Positions 46,045 to 55,350 of a stretch of DNA of 64,000 bases are shown piece by piece. The stretch is from Halobacillus faecis (GTDB lineage Bacteria > Bacillota > Bacilli > Bacillales > Halobacillaceae). Within the stretch, counting starts at the first letter, position 1. Every line of letters begins with the position of its first letter. Under the pieces are notes generated by a model that did not search any database, was not told the origin of the DNA, and saw only the letters and a list, made by a program, of their open reading frames with translations. The position numbers were made by a program, and so were the translations under genes. The DNA lies in NCBI RefSeq assembly GCF_007991335.1, contig NZ_BJYD01000001.1:45483-109482 (forward strand), written 5' to 3'.

Positions 46045-47799
46045 ATGACCTCCAATACTAGGCCACTAATGACCTATACGGTTTTAGTGGTCATTGTCAT
46101 GCTCGGGCTGGGGATCATTCTTGCTCAACTGACCCGCGGCTATTTTATCAACATATTTGAACAGCGTGTAGAGCTAGAAAGTCAATATTTCATCACGTAT
46201 TTGGATCGATTTACAGAAGACCGGGAAGTAAGTCAGGATGAGTTATATAACTTTAGTGAACAGTTGAATACAGGCATGATTTTTATATCAGATTCCGGAC
46301 AAAGAATGATTGATACGGTGGATGCTGTACCTGTTATAAGTAGAGATGAGAAGCAGGAAGTGATTACACGGGTGGAAAGTGGCACTTCCCCGATGAATGA
46401 AGGGCAGATGCTGGATGAAATCTTCTATTACCCTGTGAATAATAGTGTAGATGGTATAAATGGCACCCTTATTCTTCTTTCACCTGTAGAGGCTTTGACC
46501 AATATTACAAAAAACATTTGGCTTTTAATTGGATTTACGTTACTTCTAGGGCTTTTGGTCATTTTTGTTATTGGGTTTAACGTGTTCTCTAAATACATTC
46601 GCCCTATTCGATCAGCCGCTAATGTCGCTACAGAACTTGCGAAAGGAAATTATAAAGCAAGAACATATGAAGGGCATTTTGGTGAAGCAGGACAGCTTAG
46701 CCAGTCGATCAATATTCTGGCTAGGAATTTGCAGGAGATGACGAGTACAAAGGGTATGCAGGAGAATCAATTAGAAGCGGTTATAAACAATATGGGGAAT
46801 GGGTTAGTGCTGATCGATGAAAAAGGCTATATTCTTCTTTTGAATCGTGCTTTCTTAGAAACGTTCAAAGGAGAGCAAAAAGATTTTATCGGTCATTTGT
46901 ATCACGATGCTATTCCTTACACAACCATTCACGAAACTGTACAAAAGATATATATGTTTGAAGAAACGGTTAGCGAAACGTTTGTGCTGCCTGTTAATAT
47001 TGACCGGAAGCACCTAGAAGTGACCGGAGCTCCCATTTTCAGTGAAGATCATAAGTGGAGAGGTGTCGTATTGGTTTTCCATGATATATCAGAGCTGAAA
47101 CAATTGGAGCAGATGAGAAAAGACTTTGTAGCCAACGTCTCACATGAATTGAAAACTCCGATTACTTCTATTCGCGGCTTTTCAGAAACCCTGCTTGACG
47201 GGGCTATGAAAGATGAAAAGATGCTTGAGCAGTTTTTACAGATTATCTTGAAGGAAAGTGGCCGTTTGCAGTCCTTGATTCAAGACCTTCTGGAGTTGTC
47301 CAAACTTGAAAGAGATGACTTCCTTTTAAATGTAGAACAGGTTGAAGTCCAACGGTTATTAAATGATTTACTGCCCATTGTGGAACAGCATGCCGAGCAA
47401 AAACATGTCAAGCTCCATGCATCCGTGCAAGGGAGTACATGGATCCAAGGGGATTCCAGCCGTTTGAAGCAAGTGTTCATGAATTTGCTTACAAATGCCA
47501 TTAATTACTCTGGTGATGAAGGAGAAGTTACATTAGAATTTCAGGAACTTAAAAACCATGTAACGATTAAAATCACTGATAATGGTGTCGGAATACCAGA
47601 AGAAGAAATATCAAGGATTTTTGAACGGTTCTACCGTGTGGATAAGGCGAGAAGTAGGAATTCAGGAGGCACAGGTTTAGGTCTTGCCATTGTTAAGCAT
47701 ATCGTAGAAGCTCATGATGGAACCATCCATGTCGAAAGTGAAGTGGATGTCGGGACAGCCTTTTATGTCGAGATTCCAAAGAATTTTACGGAAAATTAA
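46045..47799 (+). CDS. phoR: Sensor histidine kinase PhoR
   Basis: Membrane sensor partner of PhoP. The 584-residue protein has TM1 (about 8-27), an extracytoplasmic PAS-like domain (30-150), TM2 (IWLLIGFTLLLGLLVIFVIGF, about 153-174), a HAMP segment, a cytoplasmic PAS domain (235-340), the HisKA motif ANVSHELKTPITSIRGFSETL with His near 363, and the HATPase motifs NAINYSG, DNGVGIP and GGTGLGLAI. GGAGG lies within the end of phoP, so the pair is coupled. Terminator follows at 47.88 kb. Confidence 0.95.
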   Translation: MTSNTRPLMTYTVLVVIVMLGLGIILAQLTRGYFINIFEQRVELESQYFITYLDRFTEDREVSQDELYNFSEQLNTGMIFISDSGQRMIDTVDAVPVISRDEKQEVITRVESGTSPMNEGQMLDEIFYYPVNNSVDGINGTLILLSPVEALTNITKNIWLLIGFTLLLGLLVIFVIGFNVFSKYIRPIRSAANVATELAKGNYKARTYEGHFGEAGQLSQSINILARNLQEMTSTKGMQENQLEAVINNMGNGLVLIDEKGYILLLNRAFLETFKGEQKDFIGHLYHDAIPYTTIHETVQKIYMFEETVSETFVLPVNIDRKHLEVTGAPIFSEDHKWRGVVLVFHDISELKQLEQMRKDFVANVSHELKTPITSIRGFSETLLDGAMKDEKMLEQFLQIILKESGRLQSLIQDLLELSKLERDDFLLNVEQVEVQRLLNDLLPIVEQHAEQKHVKLHASVQGSTWIQGDSSRLKQVFMNLLTNAINYSGDEGEVTLEFQELKNHVTIKITDNGVGIPEEEISRIFERFYRVDKARSRNSGGTGLGLAIVKHIVEAHDGTIHVESEVDVGTAFYVEIPKNFTEN

Positions 47800-47877
47800 T
47801 ATTTCATTAAATTAAGGTTAACAATACTTCGATAGAATACCTTTGAAACCCTTTCATCCAAGGTGTTTTCTCTTTTT

Positions 47878-47911
47878 GGCAGAAGCTTCCCTCGCTTCTG
47901 CCTTTTTTTTG
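47878..47911 (+). terminator. Terminator after phoPR
   Basis: GGCAGAAGC-TTCCCTC-GCTTCTGCC followed by T8. Confidence 0.92.
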
Positions 47912-48010
47912 TTTCGATTCCGTTATGATCTTGTAAAAATACACCCCCATACTCCCCATTCAAAATTCAATCCCTTAACCCAATAATCCACTATATGGCA
48001 CGTTTGTTGA

Positions 48011-48190
48011 AGACTCAGTTTCGAGACTTTTATTGAGTGGATGGGGGCTACGGGGAATAGATCGCTTTCTGCGGGAGCACGATGAACCTCCTCAGGCTGA
48101 CGCCTTGCGGGGTCTCACCTAGCACTCTTTTCCCGCAGGAGTCTCGCCATTCCCCTCCGCCCCTTTGCTATATCAGTGTCTCGAAACCAC
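48011..48190. repeat. Structured dispersed repeat element (full copy)
   Basis: Ends are inverted: GTTTCGAGAC at 48018-48027 and GTCTCGAAAC at 48178-48187. Inside, further arms pair (GGGGAAT with ATTCCCC, TGCGGG with CCCGCA), so the whole 170 bp can fold into one long imperfect hairpin. A second copy starts at 63943 and a partial one is at 39483. No coding potential. It occupies most of the 588-bp gap between phoR and hflK. Confidence 0.7.
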
Positions 48191-48324
48191 TTCCAGAATA
48201 AACAGCTATTCCGTTTGATTCGAGCATAAGATTAAAACTCCCATGCCTAGGTATTTGAACCCTGAAAACATATCCAAACTGAGTTTTCCACAATCGGGAG
48301 TTTGGAAAATGAAGGTTACTTTTT

Positions 48325-48350
48325 TGAAACCTTTTTGTTACATAACCGTA
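48325..48350 (+). promoter_or_regulatory. ECF-type (SigW-like) promoter of hflKC
   Basis: TGAAAC (48325-48330), 16 bp, CGTA (48347-48350), with CTTTTT after the -35 and ATTATA after CGTA. This matches the B. subtilis SigW consensus in every core position. The start of hflK is about 38 bp downstream. Confidence 0.78.
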
Positions 48351-48387
48351 ATTATAGTATCCATAAAAAGATAAAGGGGAAGTCGAT

Positions 48388-49347
48388 ATGAGTCTTAAAC
48401 AATTTTACAAATGGACGGGCCTTGTCGTTGTGGGTGTGTTGCTGGTTATTGCGCTTATCACGACTTGGTACACCGTGGATGAATCGGAGCAAGCCGTGGT
48501 GCTTACGTTTGGGAAAGCTGAAGACGGCATCACCGAACCAGGCTTGCACTTCAAAATGCCATGGCCGATTCAAGAAGTAGAAAAAATGTCGAAAGAAACG
48601 TTCAGCTTGGATTTCGGTTTCGATGACAGCGGAGAAGAAACGGATAAAGTAACGATGATTACAGGAGACGATATGATCTTACAGGCAGACCTTGTCGTCC
48701 AATGGAAGATTACAGATCCAGCGGCTTACTTGTTTGCTTCAGAAAACCCTGAACAAGTTTTATTCAATGCCACATCCTCTTCACTTCGAGGTGTGATTGG
48801 GAGTAGTGAAATTGATGAGGCTCTAACTTCCGGTAAAGCAGAGATAGAAAATGAAGTAAGGGAAGGCTTGGTCAGCTTGGTCGAAGGCTATGAAATTGGT
48901 GTATCTATTATAGACGTACGACTTCAAGAGGTCGATCTTCCGAACAAGGAAGTGCGCTCTGCGTTTACAAAAGTGACAGATGCTCGGGAACAAAAGCAAA
49001 GTAAAGTGAACGAAGCGGAAAAATATGCCAATCAGAAGCGCGAGGAAGCGCTGGGTGAAAAGGACGCGATTATTCAACGGTCGGAAGGGGCGAAAGTAGA
49101 GAGAATTCAAGAGGCTACCGGTGCTGTTGCTAGTTTTAATGCCTTGCTTGATGAGTATCAGGGTAACGAAACGATTACCCGTGAGCGTCTTGTCATGGAG
49201 ACACTTGAAGAAGTGTTACCAGAGGCTAACGTGTACATTATGAATGATGATGGAAACACAATGAAATACCTGCCTTTAAATCAAGGAACGGTTCAGAATG
49301 TAGCGCCTCCTAGTTCGGCGGAAGATGAGGAGAGTGAAGAATCATGA
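48388..49347 (+). CDS. hflK: HflK-like SPFH membrane protein
   Basis: A 319-residue SPFH/band-7 protein with one N-terminal transmembrane helix (GLVVVGVLLVIALITTWYTV) and a band-7 domain beginning DESEQAVVLTFGKAEDGITEPGLHFKMPWP in its conserved parts. A coiled-coil tail follows (AEKYANQKREEALGEKDAIIQRSEGAK). In E. coli HflK and HflC form a cage around the FtsH protease. AAAGGGGAAG precedes the ATG. The end overlaps hflC by four bases. B. subtilis has no hflKC here. Confidence 0.92.
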   Translation: MSLKQFYKWTGLVVVGVLLVIALITTWYTVDESEQAVVLTFGKAEDGITEPGLHFKMPWPIQEVEKMSKETFSLDFGFDDSGEETDKVTMITGDDMILQADLVVQWKITDPAAYLFASENPEQVLFNATSSSLRGVIGSSEIDEALTSGKAEIENEVREGLVSLVEGYEIGVSIIDVRLQEVDLPNKEVRSAFTKVTDAREQKQSKVNEAEKYANQKREEALGEKDAIIQRSEGAKVERIQEATGAVASFNALLDEYQGNETITRERLVMETLEEVLPEANVYIMNDDGNTMKYLPLNQGTVQNVAPPSSAEDEESEES

Positions 49348-50270
49348 GTGAAGAATTTTTTAATGAAAATGAAAAACAAAAGAAGGATCTCAGGAAGTAC
49401 GTAAGAGCTGGAGTTCCATTACTCGTCATTATAGGGATTCTCCTTATCGGTATTAATTCGATCGTGATTGCTAAAGAGGGAGAGTATAAGGTCGTTCGTC
49501 AATTTGGAGACGTTGTGAAGATTCACGAAGAACCGGGGCTTAAATTCAAGATCCCATTAGTACAAGAGGTTTCCACACTCTCCAAAAAGAAAATGGTCTA
49601 TGATGTCGATGAAAAAGAGATTACCACATTGGATAAAAAGCGGATGATTATAGATAATTATGCCATCTGGAGCATCACGGACCCAGAAAATATGATTGCA
49701 AACGCCCGTACTGAGATGAATGCAGAAGCGAGAATGGGAGAGTTTATTTTCTCCATTGTCCGATCTGAATTAGGGAAGATGAATTTTTCTGAGATTATTA
49801 ATGAGGAAGAGAGTTCCAGAGGAGTATTGAACGAAGAAATTACAGCTAAAGTAAACGAATACTTACAAAGAGACCATTACGGCATTGTTGTAGATGATGT
49901 GCGAATCAAGCGTTCAGATCTACCGGAAGCCAATGAAGAAGCGGTTTTTAATCAAATGATTACAGACCGCGAGAAAATTGCTCAACAGTATCTATCCGAA
50001 GGAGAAGCGGATAAGAGCAGAATCCGTGCAGAAGTAGATCGTGAAGTACAGGAGATGTTGTCTACAGCTCGAGCCAATGCTGAAAAGATTCGAGCAGAAG
50101 GCGAACAGGAAGCGGCACAGATCTATAACAATGCCTTTTCTCAAGATCCAGAGTTCTACCAACTTTATCGAACCCTGGAATCCTATAAGAAGACGATCGA
50201 TGGTGAGACGACCATTATCCTTCCTCAGGATTCTCCTTATGCTGAATTACTTTTAGGTTATTTTGAATAA
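49344..50270 (+). CDS. hflC: HflC-like SPFH membrane protein
   Basis: A 308-residue partner of HflK. It has a charged N-terminus, one transmembrane helix (AGVPLLVIIGILLIGINSIVI), the band-7 domain (EGEYKVVRQFGDVVKIHEEPGLKFKIP in parts) and a C-terminal helical region with RAEVDREVQEMLSTARANAEKIRAEGEQEA. The ATG overlaps the hflK stop. The pair probably forms a hetero-oligomeric ring that organises FtsH or membrane domains. Confidence 0.92.
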   Translation: MSEEFFNENEKQKKDLRKYVRAGVPLLVIIGILLIGINSIVIAKEGEYKVVRQFGDVVKIHEEPGLKFKIPLVQEVSTLSKKKMVYDVDEKEITTLDKKRMIIDNYAIWSITDPENMIANARTEMNAEARMGEFIFSIVRSELGKMNFSEIINEEESSRGVLNEEITAKVNEYLQRDHYGIVVDDVRIKRSDLPEANEEAVFNQMITDREKIAQQYLSEGEADKSRIRAEVDREVQEMLSTARANAEKIRAEGEQEAAQIYNNAFSQDPEFYQLYRTLESYKKTIDGETTIILPQDSPYAELLLGYFE

Positions 50271-50280
50271 ACGATCAGGC

Positions 50281-50337
50281 ACGCCTTTTTCCTCTCTACT
50301 GTAAACATGGTAGAATGATGAAAAAGGCGTTTTTTAT
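50281..50337 (+). terminator. Terminator after hflC
   Basis: Outer stem ACGCCTTTTT/AAAAAGGCGT with an inner CTAC/GTAG pair and a TTTTTAT tail. Confidence 0.75.
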
Positions 50338-50462
50338 CAGGTGTTGAAACCTCAGATTCGATTGAATAAGCATACATTGATTCATTAAACCAACGAAGAC
50401 TAAGGAAAAAGAAACAGACGAAGATCCTCCATCGAGCATCTTCTATAACGAGGAGTGAGCCA

Positions 50463-53102
50463 ATGGCTGAGAAAGTGGTATTAATTGATGGGAACAGTAT
50501 TGCGTACCGGGCATTCTTTGCACTGCCCCTGTTGAACAATGATAAAGGGGTGTACACGAACGCCGTGTATGGATTTACAACTATGTTGTTGAAAATTCTG
50601 GAAGAAGATCAACCGGATCATCTGCTCGTTGCTTTTGATGCCGGTAAAACAACATTCCGTCATAAAACTTATGAGGATTATAAGGGTGGCCGGCAGAAAA
50701 CTCCTTCTGAACTATCTGAACAGTTCCCTGTCCTCAAGGAGCTTCTGGATGCGTTTGAAGTCAATTATTATCAGCTTGAGAATTATGAAGCGGACGATAT
50801 CATAGGAACTCTTGCGACACAGGCGGGGGAAAAGGGCCTTGAAGTTAAAGTTATTTCAGGGGACAAGGACCTCCTTCAACTTGTGAATGAGAAAATAACC
50901 GTGAGCCTGACGAAAAAAGGGATTACTAATGTGGATACATACACCCCTTCTTTCCTTATGGAGAAGATGGAAGTACGGCCAGATCAGATTATTGACCTGA
51001 AGGCGCTCATGGGAGATAGTTCTGATAATATTCCTGGTGTCCCCGGGGTTGGTGAGAAAACGGCGGTCAAACTTTTGAAGCAATTTGATACGCTGGAAAA
51101 CCTTTATGAGAACTTAAGTGATGTGAGTGGGAAGAAGTTGAAAGAGAAACTGGAAACAAATAAGGAAGAGGCGTTGATGAGTCAGCAGCTGGTTACCATC
51201 GAGCGTGAAGCCCCAATCGAAATCAACATCTCTGATATTGGTTATTCCGGTTATCAATCTCAAAAAGTGAGCGAGTTTTTTAAAGAGCTTGGATTCCAAT
51301 CCCTGCTATCCCGTGTCCAGGAAGGCGGTGCAGAATCTGAAGAAGCTCATGAACTCCCGGAGATTGATGTAGAAGTGGTGCAGGAAATAACAGCAGATCT
51401 TTTTACAGGGAAAGAGTCGGTGGTAGTCGAAATGCTTTACGACAATTACCATACGGCGCCAGTGGAAGGCATTGCTATTGTAAATGACCAACGAAAATTT
51501 GTCCTTACTTTGGAAAATGCTAAAAACTCGGACGCGTTTCAAACGTGGGCGGAAAGTGCAGAAAATGAAAAATGGGTCTTTGATGCGAAGCGGACCAGTG
51601 TGGCCCTTTTGCGTCATGGCATTGAGATGAAGGGGATTACGTTTGACTTATTGCTTGCTTCTTATTTGATCAACCCCGCTGAGAATAACCATGATATTCC
51701 TGCGATTGGCCACCGTTTAGGTGAAACAGCCGTCAAATACGATGAAGAAGTGTATGGAAAAGGCGCTAAAATGAAACGTCCAGATGATGATCAGGAGTTC
51801 TATGAGCATATTGGAAGAAAAGCATCTCTTCTTTATAACATGAAAGAGGATATGGAAAAGAAACTGAAAGAAAATGAACAATATCAGTTATTCAAAGAAC
51901 TTGAAATGCCATTAGCGCTTATTCTTGGTCGGATGGAGCATCGTGGTGTGTGTGTGGACGTTGAGAGGTTGGAACATATGGGGGAGGAACTGGAAGAGCG
52001 GTTGAATAAGGTTGAACAGGAAATTTATGAACTTGCAGGAGAGAGTTTCAACCTCAATTCCCCTAAACAACTAGGGCCCATTTTATTTGAAAAGCTGGAG
52101 CTTCCAGTAATCAAAAAGACGAAGACCGGTTATTCCACTTCTGCGGATGTTTTAGAGCAATTGGAAGATCAACATGAGATCATTCCTAAAATCCTTCTTA
52201 ACCGTCAGCTCAGGAAGCTGAAGTCGACATATATCGAAGGTCTACTTAAGGTCGTTCATGAAGAGACCGGGAAAATTCATACACGCTTTAACCAAGCTTT
52301 AACCCAAACGGGTCGATTAAGTTCCACGGATCCTAACTTACAGAATATCCCGATCCGCCTCGAAGAAGGGCGTAAAATAAGACAGGCCTTTATCCCATCT
52401 CAAAAAGGGTGGGTTATGTTTGCGAGTGACTATTCCCAAATTGAACTTCGTGTCCTCGCCCATATTGCTCAGGATGAAAAGCTTATGCAGGCGTTTAGAG
52501 AAGGGGAAGATATCCACACCCAAACAGCAAGTGAAGTTTTCGGTGTATCGAGGGACGACGTTACAAGTGAAATGAGAAGACAGGCGAAAGCCGTAAACTT
52601 TGGGATCGTTTACGGAATCAGTGATTATGGCCTGTCTCAAAGCCTTGGTATTACACGGAAAGAAGCGCAAGCTTTCATTGATAAATATTTTGAAAGCTAT
52701 CCAGGAGTCAAGTCTTATATGGATGAGACCGTGAGGGAAGCGAAAGAGACAGGATATGTATCCACATTTATGAACCGTAGGCGGTACCTTCCTGACATTA
52801 AAAGCCGGAACTTTAATAAGCGCAGCTTTGCTGAGCGGACGGCGATGAACACACCGATTCAGGGAAGTGCAGCCGATATTATTAAAAAAGCGATGATTGA
52901 CCTTGAAGAAAAACTTCAAGAAGAGAACATGCAAGCCAAAGTCCTGCTTCAAGTGCATGACGAATTGATCATTGAAGCACCAAAAGAAGAAGTGAAACAA
53001 CTAGAAGAGATTGTATCATCTGTCATGGAAAATACCGTAAATTTAGATGTTCCTCTAAAAGTCGATTCTTCTTATGGGGACACTTGGTATGATGCAAAGT
53101 AA
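50463..53102 (+). CDS. polA: DNA polymerase I
   Basis: Gap filling, primer removal and repair. The 879-residue protein has an N-terminal 5'-3' exonuclease (DGNSIAYRAFFALP, YEADDIIGTLA, SGDKDLLQL; about 1-290), a 3'-5' exonuclease-like middle domain and a family A polymerase domain (SDYSQIELRVLAH, RRQAKAVNFGIVYG, LLQVHDELIIE). The middle domain lacks the DxE metal residues (VVVEMLYDNYH), so it should not proofread, as in other Bacillus Pol I. GAGGAGTGAGCC precedes the ATG. It starts the polA-mutM-ytaF-coaE run. Confidence 0.97.
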   Translation: MAEKVVLIDGNSIAYRAFFALPLLNNDKGVYTNAVYGFTTMLLKILEEDQPDHLLVAFDAGKTTFRHKTYEDYKGGRQKTPSELSEQFPVLKELLDAFEVNYYQLENYEADDIIGTLATQAGEKGLEVKVISGDKDLLQLVNEKITVSLTKKGITNVDTYTPSFLMEKMEVRPDQIIDLKALMGDSSDNIPGVPGVGEKTAVKLLKQFDTLENLYENLSDVSGKKLKEKLETNKEEALMSQQLVTIEREAPIEINISDIGYSGYQSQKVSEFFKELGFQSLLSRVQEGGAESEEAHELPEIDVEVVQEITADLFTGKESVVVEMLYDNYHTAPVEGIAIVNDQRKFVLTLENAKNSDAFQTWAESAENEKWVFDAKRTSVALLRHGIEMKGITFDLLLASYLINPAENNHDIPAIGHRLGETAVKYDEEVYGKGAKMKRPDDDQEFYEHIGRKASLLYNMKEDMEKKLKENEQYQLFKELEMPLALILGRMEHRGVCVDVERLEHMGEELEERLNKVEQEIYELAGESFNLNSPKQLGPILFEKLELPVIKKTKTGYSTSADVLEQLEDQHEIIPKILLNRQLRKLKSTYIEGLLKVVHEETGKIHTRFNQALTQTGRLSSTDPNLQNIPIRLEEGRKIRQAFIPSQKGWVMFASDYSQIELRVLAHIAQDEKLMQAFREGEDIHTQTASEVFGVSRDDVTSEMRRQAKAVNFGIVYGISDYGLSQSLGITRKEAQAFIDKYFESYPGVKSYMDETVREAKETGYVSTFMNRRRYLPDIKSRNFNKRSFAERTAMNTPIQGSAADIIKKAMIDLEEKLQEENMQAKVLLQVHDELIIEAPKEEVKQLEEIVSSVMENTVNLDVPLKVDSSYGDTWYDAK

Positions 53103-53117
53103 GAGGAGAATGAAACA

Positions 53118-53957
53118 ATGCCAGAGTTACCTGAAGTAGAAACAGTTAGAAAAACATTGAAACATCTCGCTTTAGGAAAAGAGATTGAAAAGGTATCCGT
53201 GTTTTGGGGGAATATCATCAAACAACCCCAAGATCCTAAAGAGTTTGAGCAGTTATTGGTGGGGCAGACCATTCAGGACATTGATCGTAAAGGGAAATTT
53301 TTAATCTTCCATATGGATGACATTGCCCTCGTTTCTCATTTGCGCATGGAGGGGAAGTTCGGCGTTTATGAGGGTGCGACCGAAAAGCCGAAGCATACCC
53401 ACGTGATCTTCCATTTTACTGATGGAACAGAACTTCGATATAACGATGTGCGGAAATTTGGGACCATGCACGCTTTTCCAAAAGGAATGGAGCTTAAAAA
53501 CAAACCGCTTATTCAATTAGGACCTGATCCATTCAATGAAGCTTTCACCGTCGATTATTTTCATGAGAGGCTGAGGAAAACGTCTAGAAATATGAAAGCG
53601 GTCCTGCTTGACCAATCGATTGTAGCAGGCCTTGGGAATATTTATGTAGACGAAGCCCTTTTTAGGGCAGGCATTCACCCTGAGCGAATCGCCAATACTT
53701 TATCAAAAGCTGAGGTTGAAAAGATTCGTGAAGCGAGTATATCGGTCATCCTTGAGGCTATCGAACAGGGCGGGACGACCATTCGTTCTTATTTGAACAG
53801 TCAGGGAGAAATCGGAATGTTTCAGCAGAAGCTCCGAGTTTATGGAAAACAGGATTCGGAGTGTGTCCAATGTGGTACTCCGATTACGAAGTTGAAGGTC
53901 AGTGGAAGAGGGACTCACATTTGTCCTAAGTGTCAACCCTTACACACTCCTAGGTAA
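53118..53957 (+). CDS. mutM: Formamidopyrimidine-DNA glycosylase
   Basis: Base excision repair of 8-oxoguanine and formamidopyrimidines, with AP-lyase activity. The 279-residue protein starts PELPEVETVRKTL (catalytic Pro2/Glu3), has DRKGKFLIF (Lys), the helix-two-turn-helix GLGNIYVDEALF and a C-terminal zinc finger CVQCGTPITKLKVSGRGTHICPKC in parts CVQC and CPKC. AAGAGGAG precedes the ATG, 15 bp after polA. Confidence 0.96.
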   Translation: MPELPEVETVRKTLKHLALGKEIEKVSVFWGNIIKQPQDPKEFEQLLVGQTIQDIDRKGKFLIFHMDDIALVSHLRMEGKFGVYEGATEKPKHTHVIFHFTDGTELRYNDVRKFGTMHAFPKGMELKNKPLIQLGPDPFNEAFTVDYFHERLRKTSRNMKAVLLDQSIVAGLGNIYVDEALFRAGIHPERIANTLSKAEVEKIREASISVILEAIEQGGTTIRSYLNSQGEIGMFQQKLRVYGKQDSECVQCGTPITKLKVSGRGTHICPKCQPLHTPR

Positions 53958-54004
53958 ACCCCCATATACTATCCCACAGCTTAAGATATGAAGGTGTGGG
54001 ATGC

Positions 54005-54607
54005 ATGGGGATTGGCATGTTCATTTTTTTGTTCGTTACAGCAGTCAGCATTGATAGCTTTGGAATCGGCTGCGTATTGGGTTTGAAAAAGGTTGGCCTT
54101 ACTTTAAGAGGCGTCTTTTTAATTGCGGGTGTTTCCGGTTGTATGTTTCTATTGTCCTCTTATTTTGGACATTTGCTGGCAGCGGTGGTGGCAGCAGAAG
54201 AAGCCGAACGCGTGGGAGCACTTGCATTAATCGGAATCGGTATCTATTTTTTATGGCAATTTTTCAAGAAAGAGAAGGATAGTGAAGAAAAGAAAGAGCC
54301 CTGGCTTAATCCGGCAAAAGTACTGAACGACCCCTTAGCTGCGGATGTGGACCACTCCGGTGGCATCCGGGGGAAAGAAGTATGGCTGCTTGGGGCCGCG
54401 CTATCCCTCGATACCATTGGTGCTGGAATCAGTGGAGCGCTCATCGGAATTCCTATTTTATTTACAGCGGTTATGATTACTGTAGCGACTTTCTGCATGC
54501 TTGGATGTGGAATTTTGAGCGGCTCAAAGCTTAGTGATAAAGCAGAAAGTTTGTCCATTTTACCTGGAGTGTTACTCATCATCATCGGACTGATTAAGTT
54601 GTCTTAA
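54005..54607 (+). CDS. ytaF: Sporulation membrane protein YtaF (MntP/YtaF-like)
   Basis: A 200-residue membrane protein with about six hydrophobic segments in two halves: FLFVTAVSIDSFGIGCVLGLKKV and LLGAALSLDTIGAGISGALIGIP. This doubled (S)xDxxGxG pattern is shared with the manganese exporter MntP and with B. subtilis YtaF, a sporulation-linked protein. A charged cytoplasmic loop with WLNPAKVLNDPLAAD separates the halves. The ATG used has AAGGTG at eight bases; other nearby starts are possible. Confidence 0.88.
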   Translation: MGIGMFIFLFVTAVSIDSFGIGCVLGLKKVGLTLRGVFLIAGVSGCMFLLSSYFGHLLAAVVAAEEAERVGALALIGIGIYFLWQFFKKEKDSEEKKEPWLNPAKVLNDPLAADVDHSGGIRGKEVWLLGAALSLDTIGAGISGALIGIPILFTAVMITVATFCMLGCGILSGSKLSDKAESLSILPGVLLIIIGLIKLS

Positions 54608-54619
54608 GGAGGTGGCAGG

Positions 54620-55219
54620 ATGACTTTAGTCATCGGATTAACAGGAAGTATTGCAAGTGGAAAAAGTACCGTAGCAGAAATGTTCAGAGACATGGATATT
54701 CCTGTTATTGATGCGGATCAAATATCAAGGGATGTCGTCAAGCCGGGGAAACCTGCTTACGAAGAAATTGTTGAAACCTTTGGAGAGCAGGTGCTGGAAG
54801 AAGACGGGGATCTGGATCGAAAAAAACTTGGTAAGATCGTATTTAGCGATGAGACGAAGCGAAAACAGCTGAATGGCATTGTCCACCCTAAAGTAAGAGA
54901 AGAAATGATCAGGAGACGTGAGCAGTATAAACAGCAGCAATATCAAGCAGTCGTCCTGGATATTCCATTGCTGTTCGAAAGCAACTTAACTGATTATGTA
55001 GAGAAAATTCTTGTGGTGTATGTGGATGAAGAAACGCAAATGGAGCGTTTGATGGAAAGAGACCAGTCAGGACGTAAGGATGCTGAAGAGCGGATCCAAG
55101 CGCAGATCCCTGTAAAAAAGAAAGCAGAGATGGCGGATGCGGTCATTGATAATACTGGAACAATCAACGAAAGTTTACACCAATTAAAAGACATACTTCA
55201 GGGTTGGGGCATCGTATAA
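54620..55219 (+). CDS. coaE: Dephospho-CoA kinase
   Basis: Last step of coenzyme A synthesis. The 199-residue protein has the P-loop GLTGSIASGKST, the conserved DADQISRDVVKPG, HPKVREEM and DIPLLFES motifs. AAGGAGGTGG precedes the ATG. A terminator follows, ending the polA-mutM-ytaF-coaE transcript. Confidence 0.96.
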   Translation: MTLVIGLTGSIASGKSTVAEMFRDMDIPVIDADQISRDVVKPGKPAYEEIVETFGEQVLEEDGDLDRKKLGKIVFSDETKRKQLNGIVHPKVREEMIRRREQYKQQQYQAVVLDIPLLFESNLTDYVEKILVVYVDEETQMERLMERDQSGRKDAEERIQAQIPVKKKAEMADAVIDNTGTINESLHQLKDILQGWGIV

Positions 55220-55250
55220 TAACACGTCTGGGCAGGCGTGTTATTTTTTG
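55218..55250 (+). terminator. Terminator after coaE
   Basis: AATAACACG/CGTGTTATT over a ten-base loop with inner pairing, then TTTTTT. Confidence 0.88.
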
Positions 55251-55270
55251 TGGAAAGTTTTCGTTCTGTA

Positions 55271-55298
55271 TGTAAAACCGCTTACAATATGTTATACT
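55271..55298 (+). promoter_or_regulatory. gapB promoter with CcpN-type site
   Basis: The -10 TATACT is at 55293-55298. TATGTTATACT at 55288-55298 fits the CcpN recognition pattern TRTGHYATAYW at every position and overlaps the -10. Next to it, TGTAAAACCGCTTACA (55271-55286) is an inverted repeat. In B. subtilis CcpN represses gapB and pckA under glycolytic conditions. Confidence 0.6.
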
Positions 55299-55350
55299 AA
55301 TCTAGGAATTACAGAGTAAAAGTATATCATATATAGGGGGCTGGAACAGC

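Noticed and set aside
47833..47870. TGAAACCCTTT after phoR as a SigW promoter
   Set aside because: No CGTA at the required spacing; it precedes a terminator, not a gene.
50345..50380. TGAAACC before polA as a third SigW promoter
   Set aside because: No CGTA at 15-18 bp downstream.
52338..53000. 220-codon antisense frame inside polA
   Set aside because: Antisense to a conserved, well-recognised polymerase domain; no binding site and no family features.
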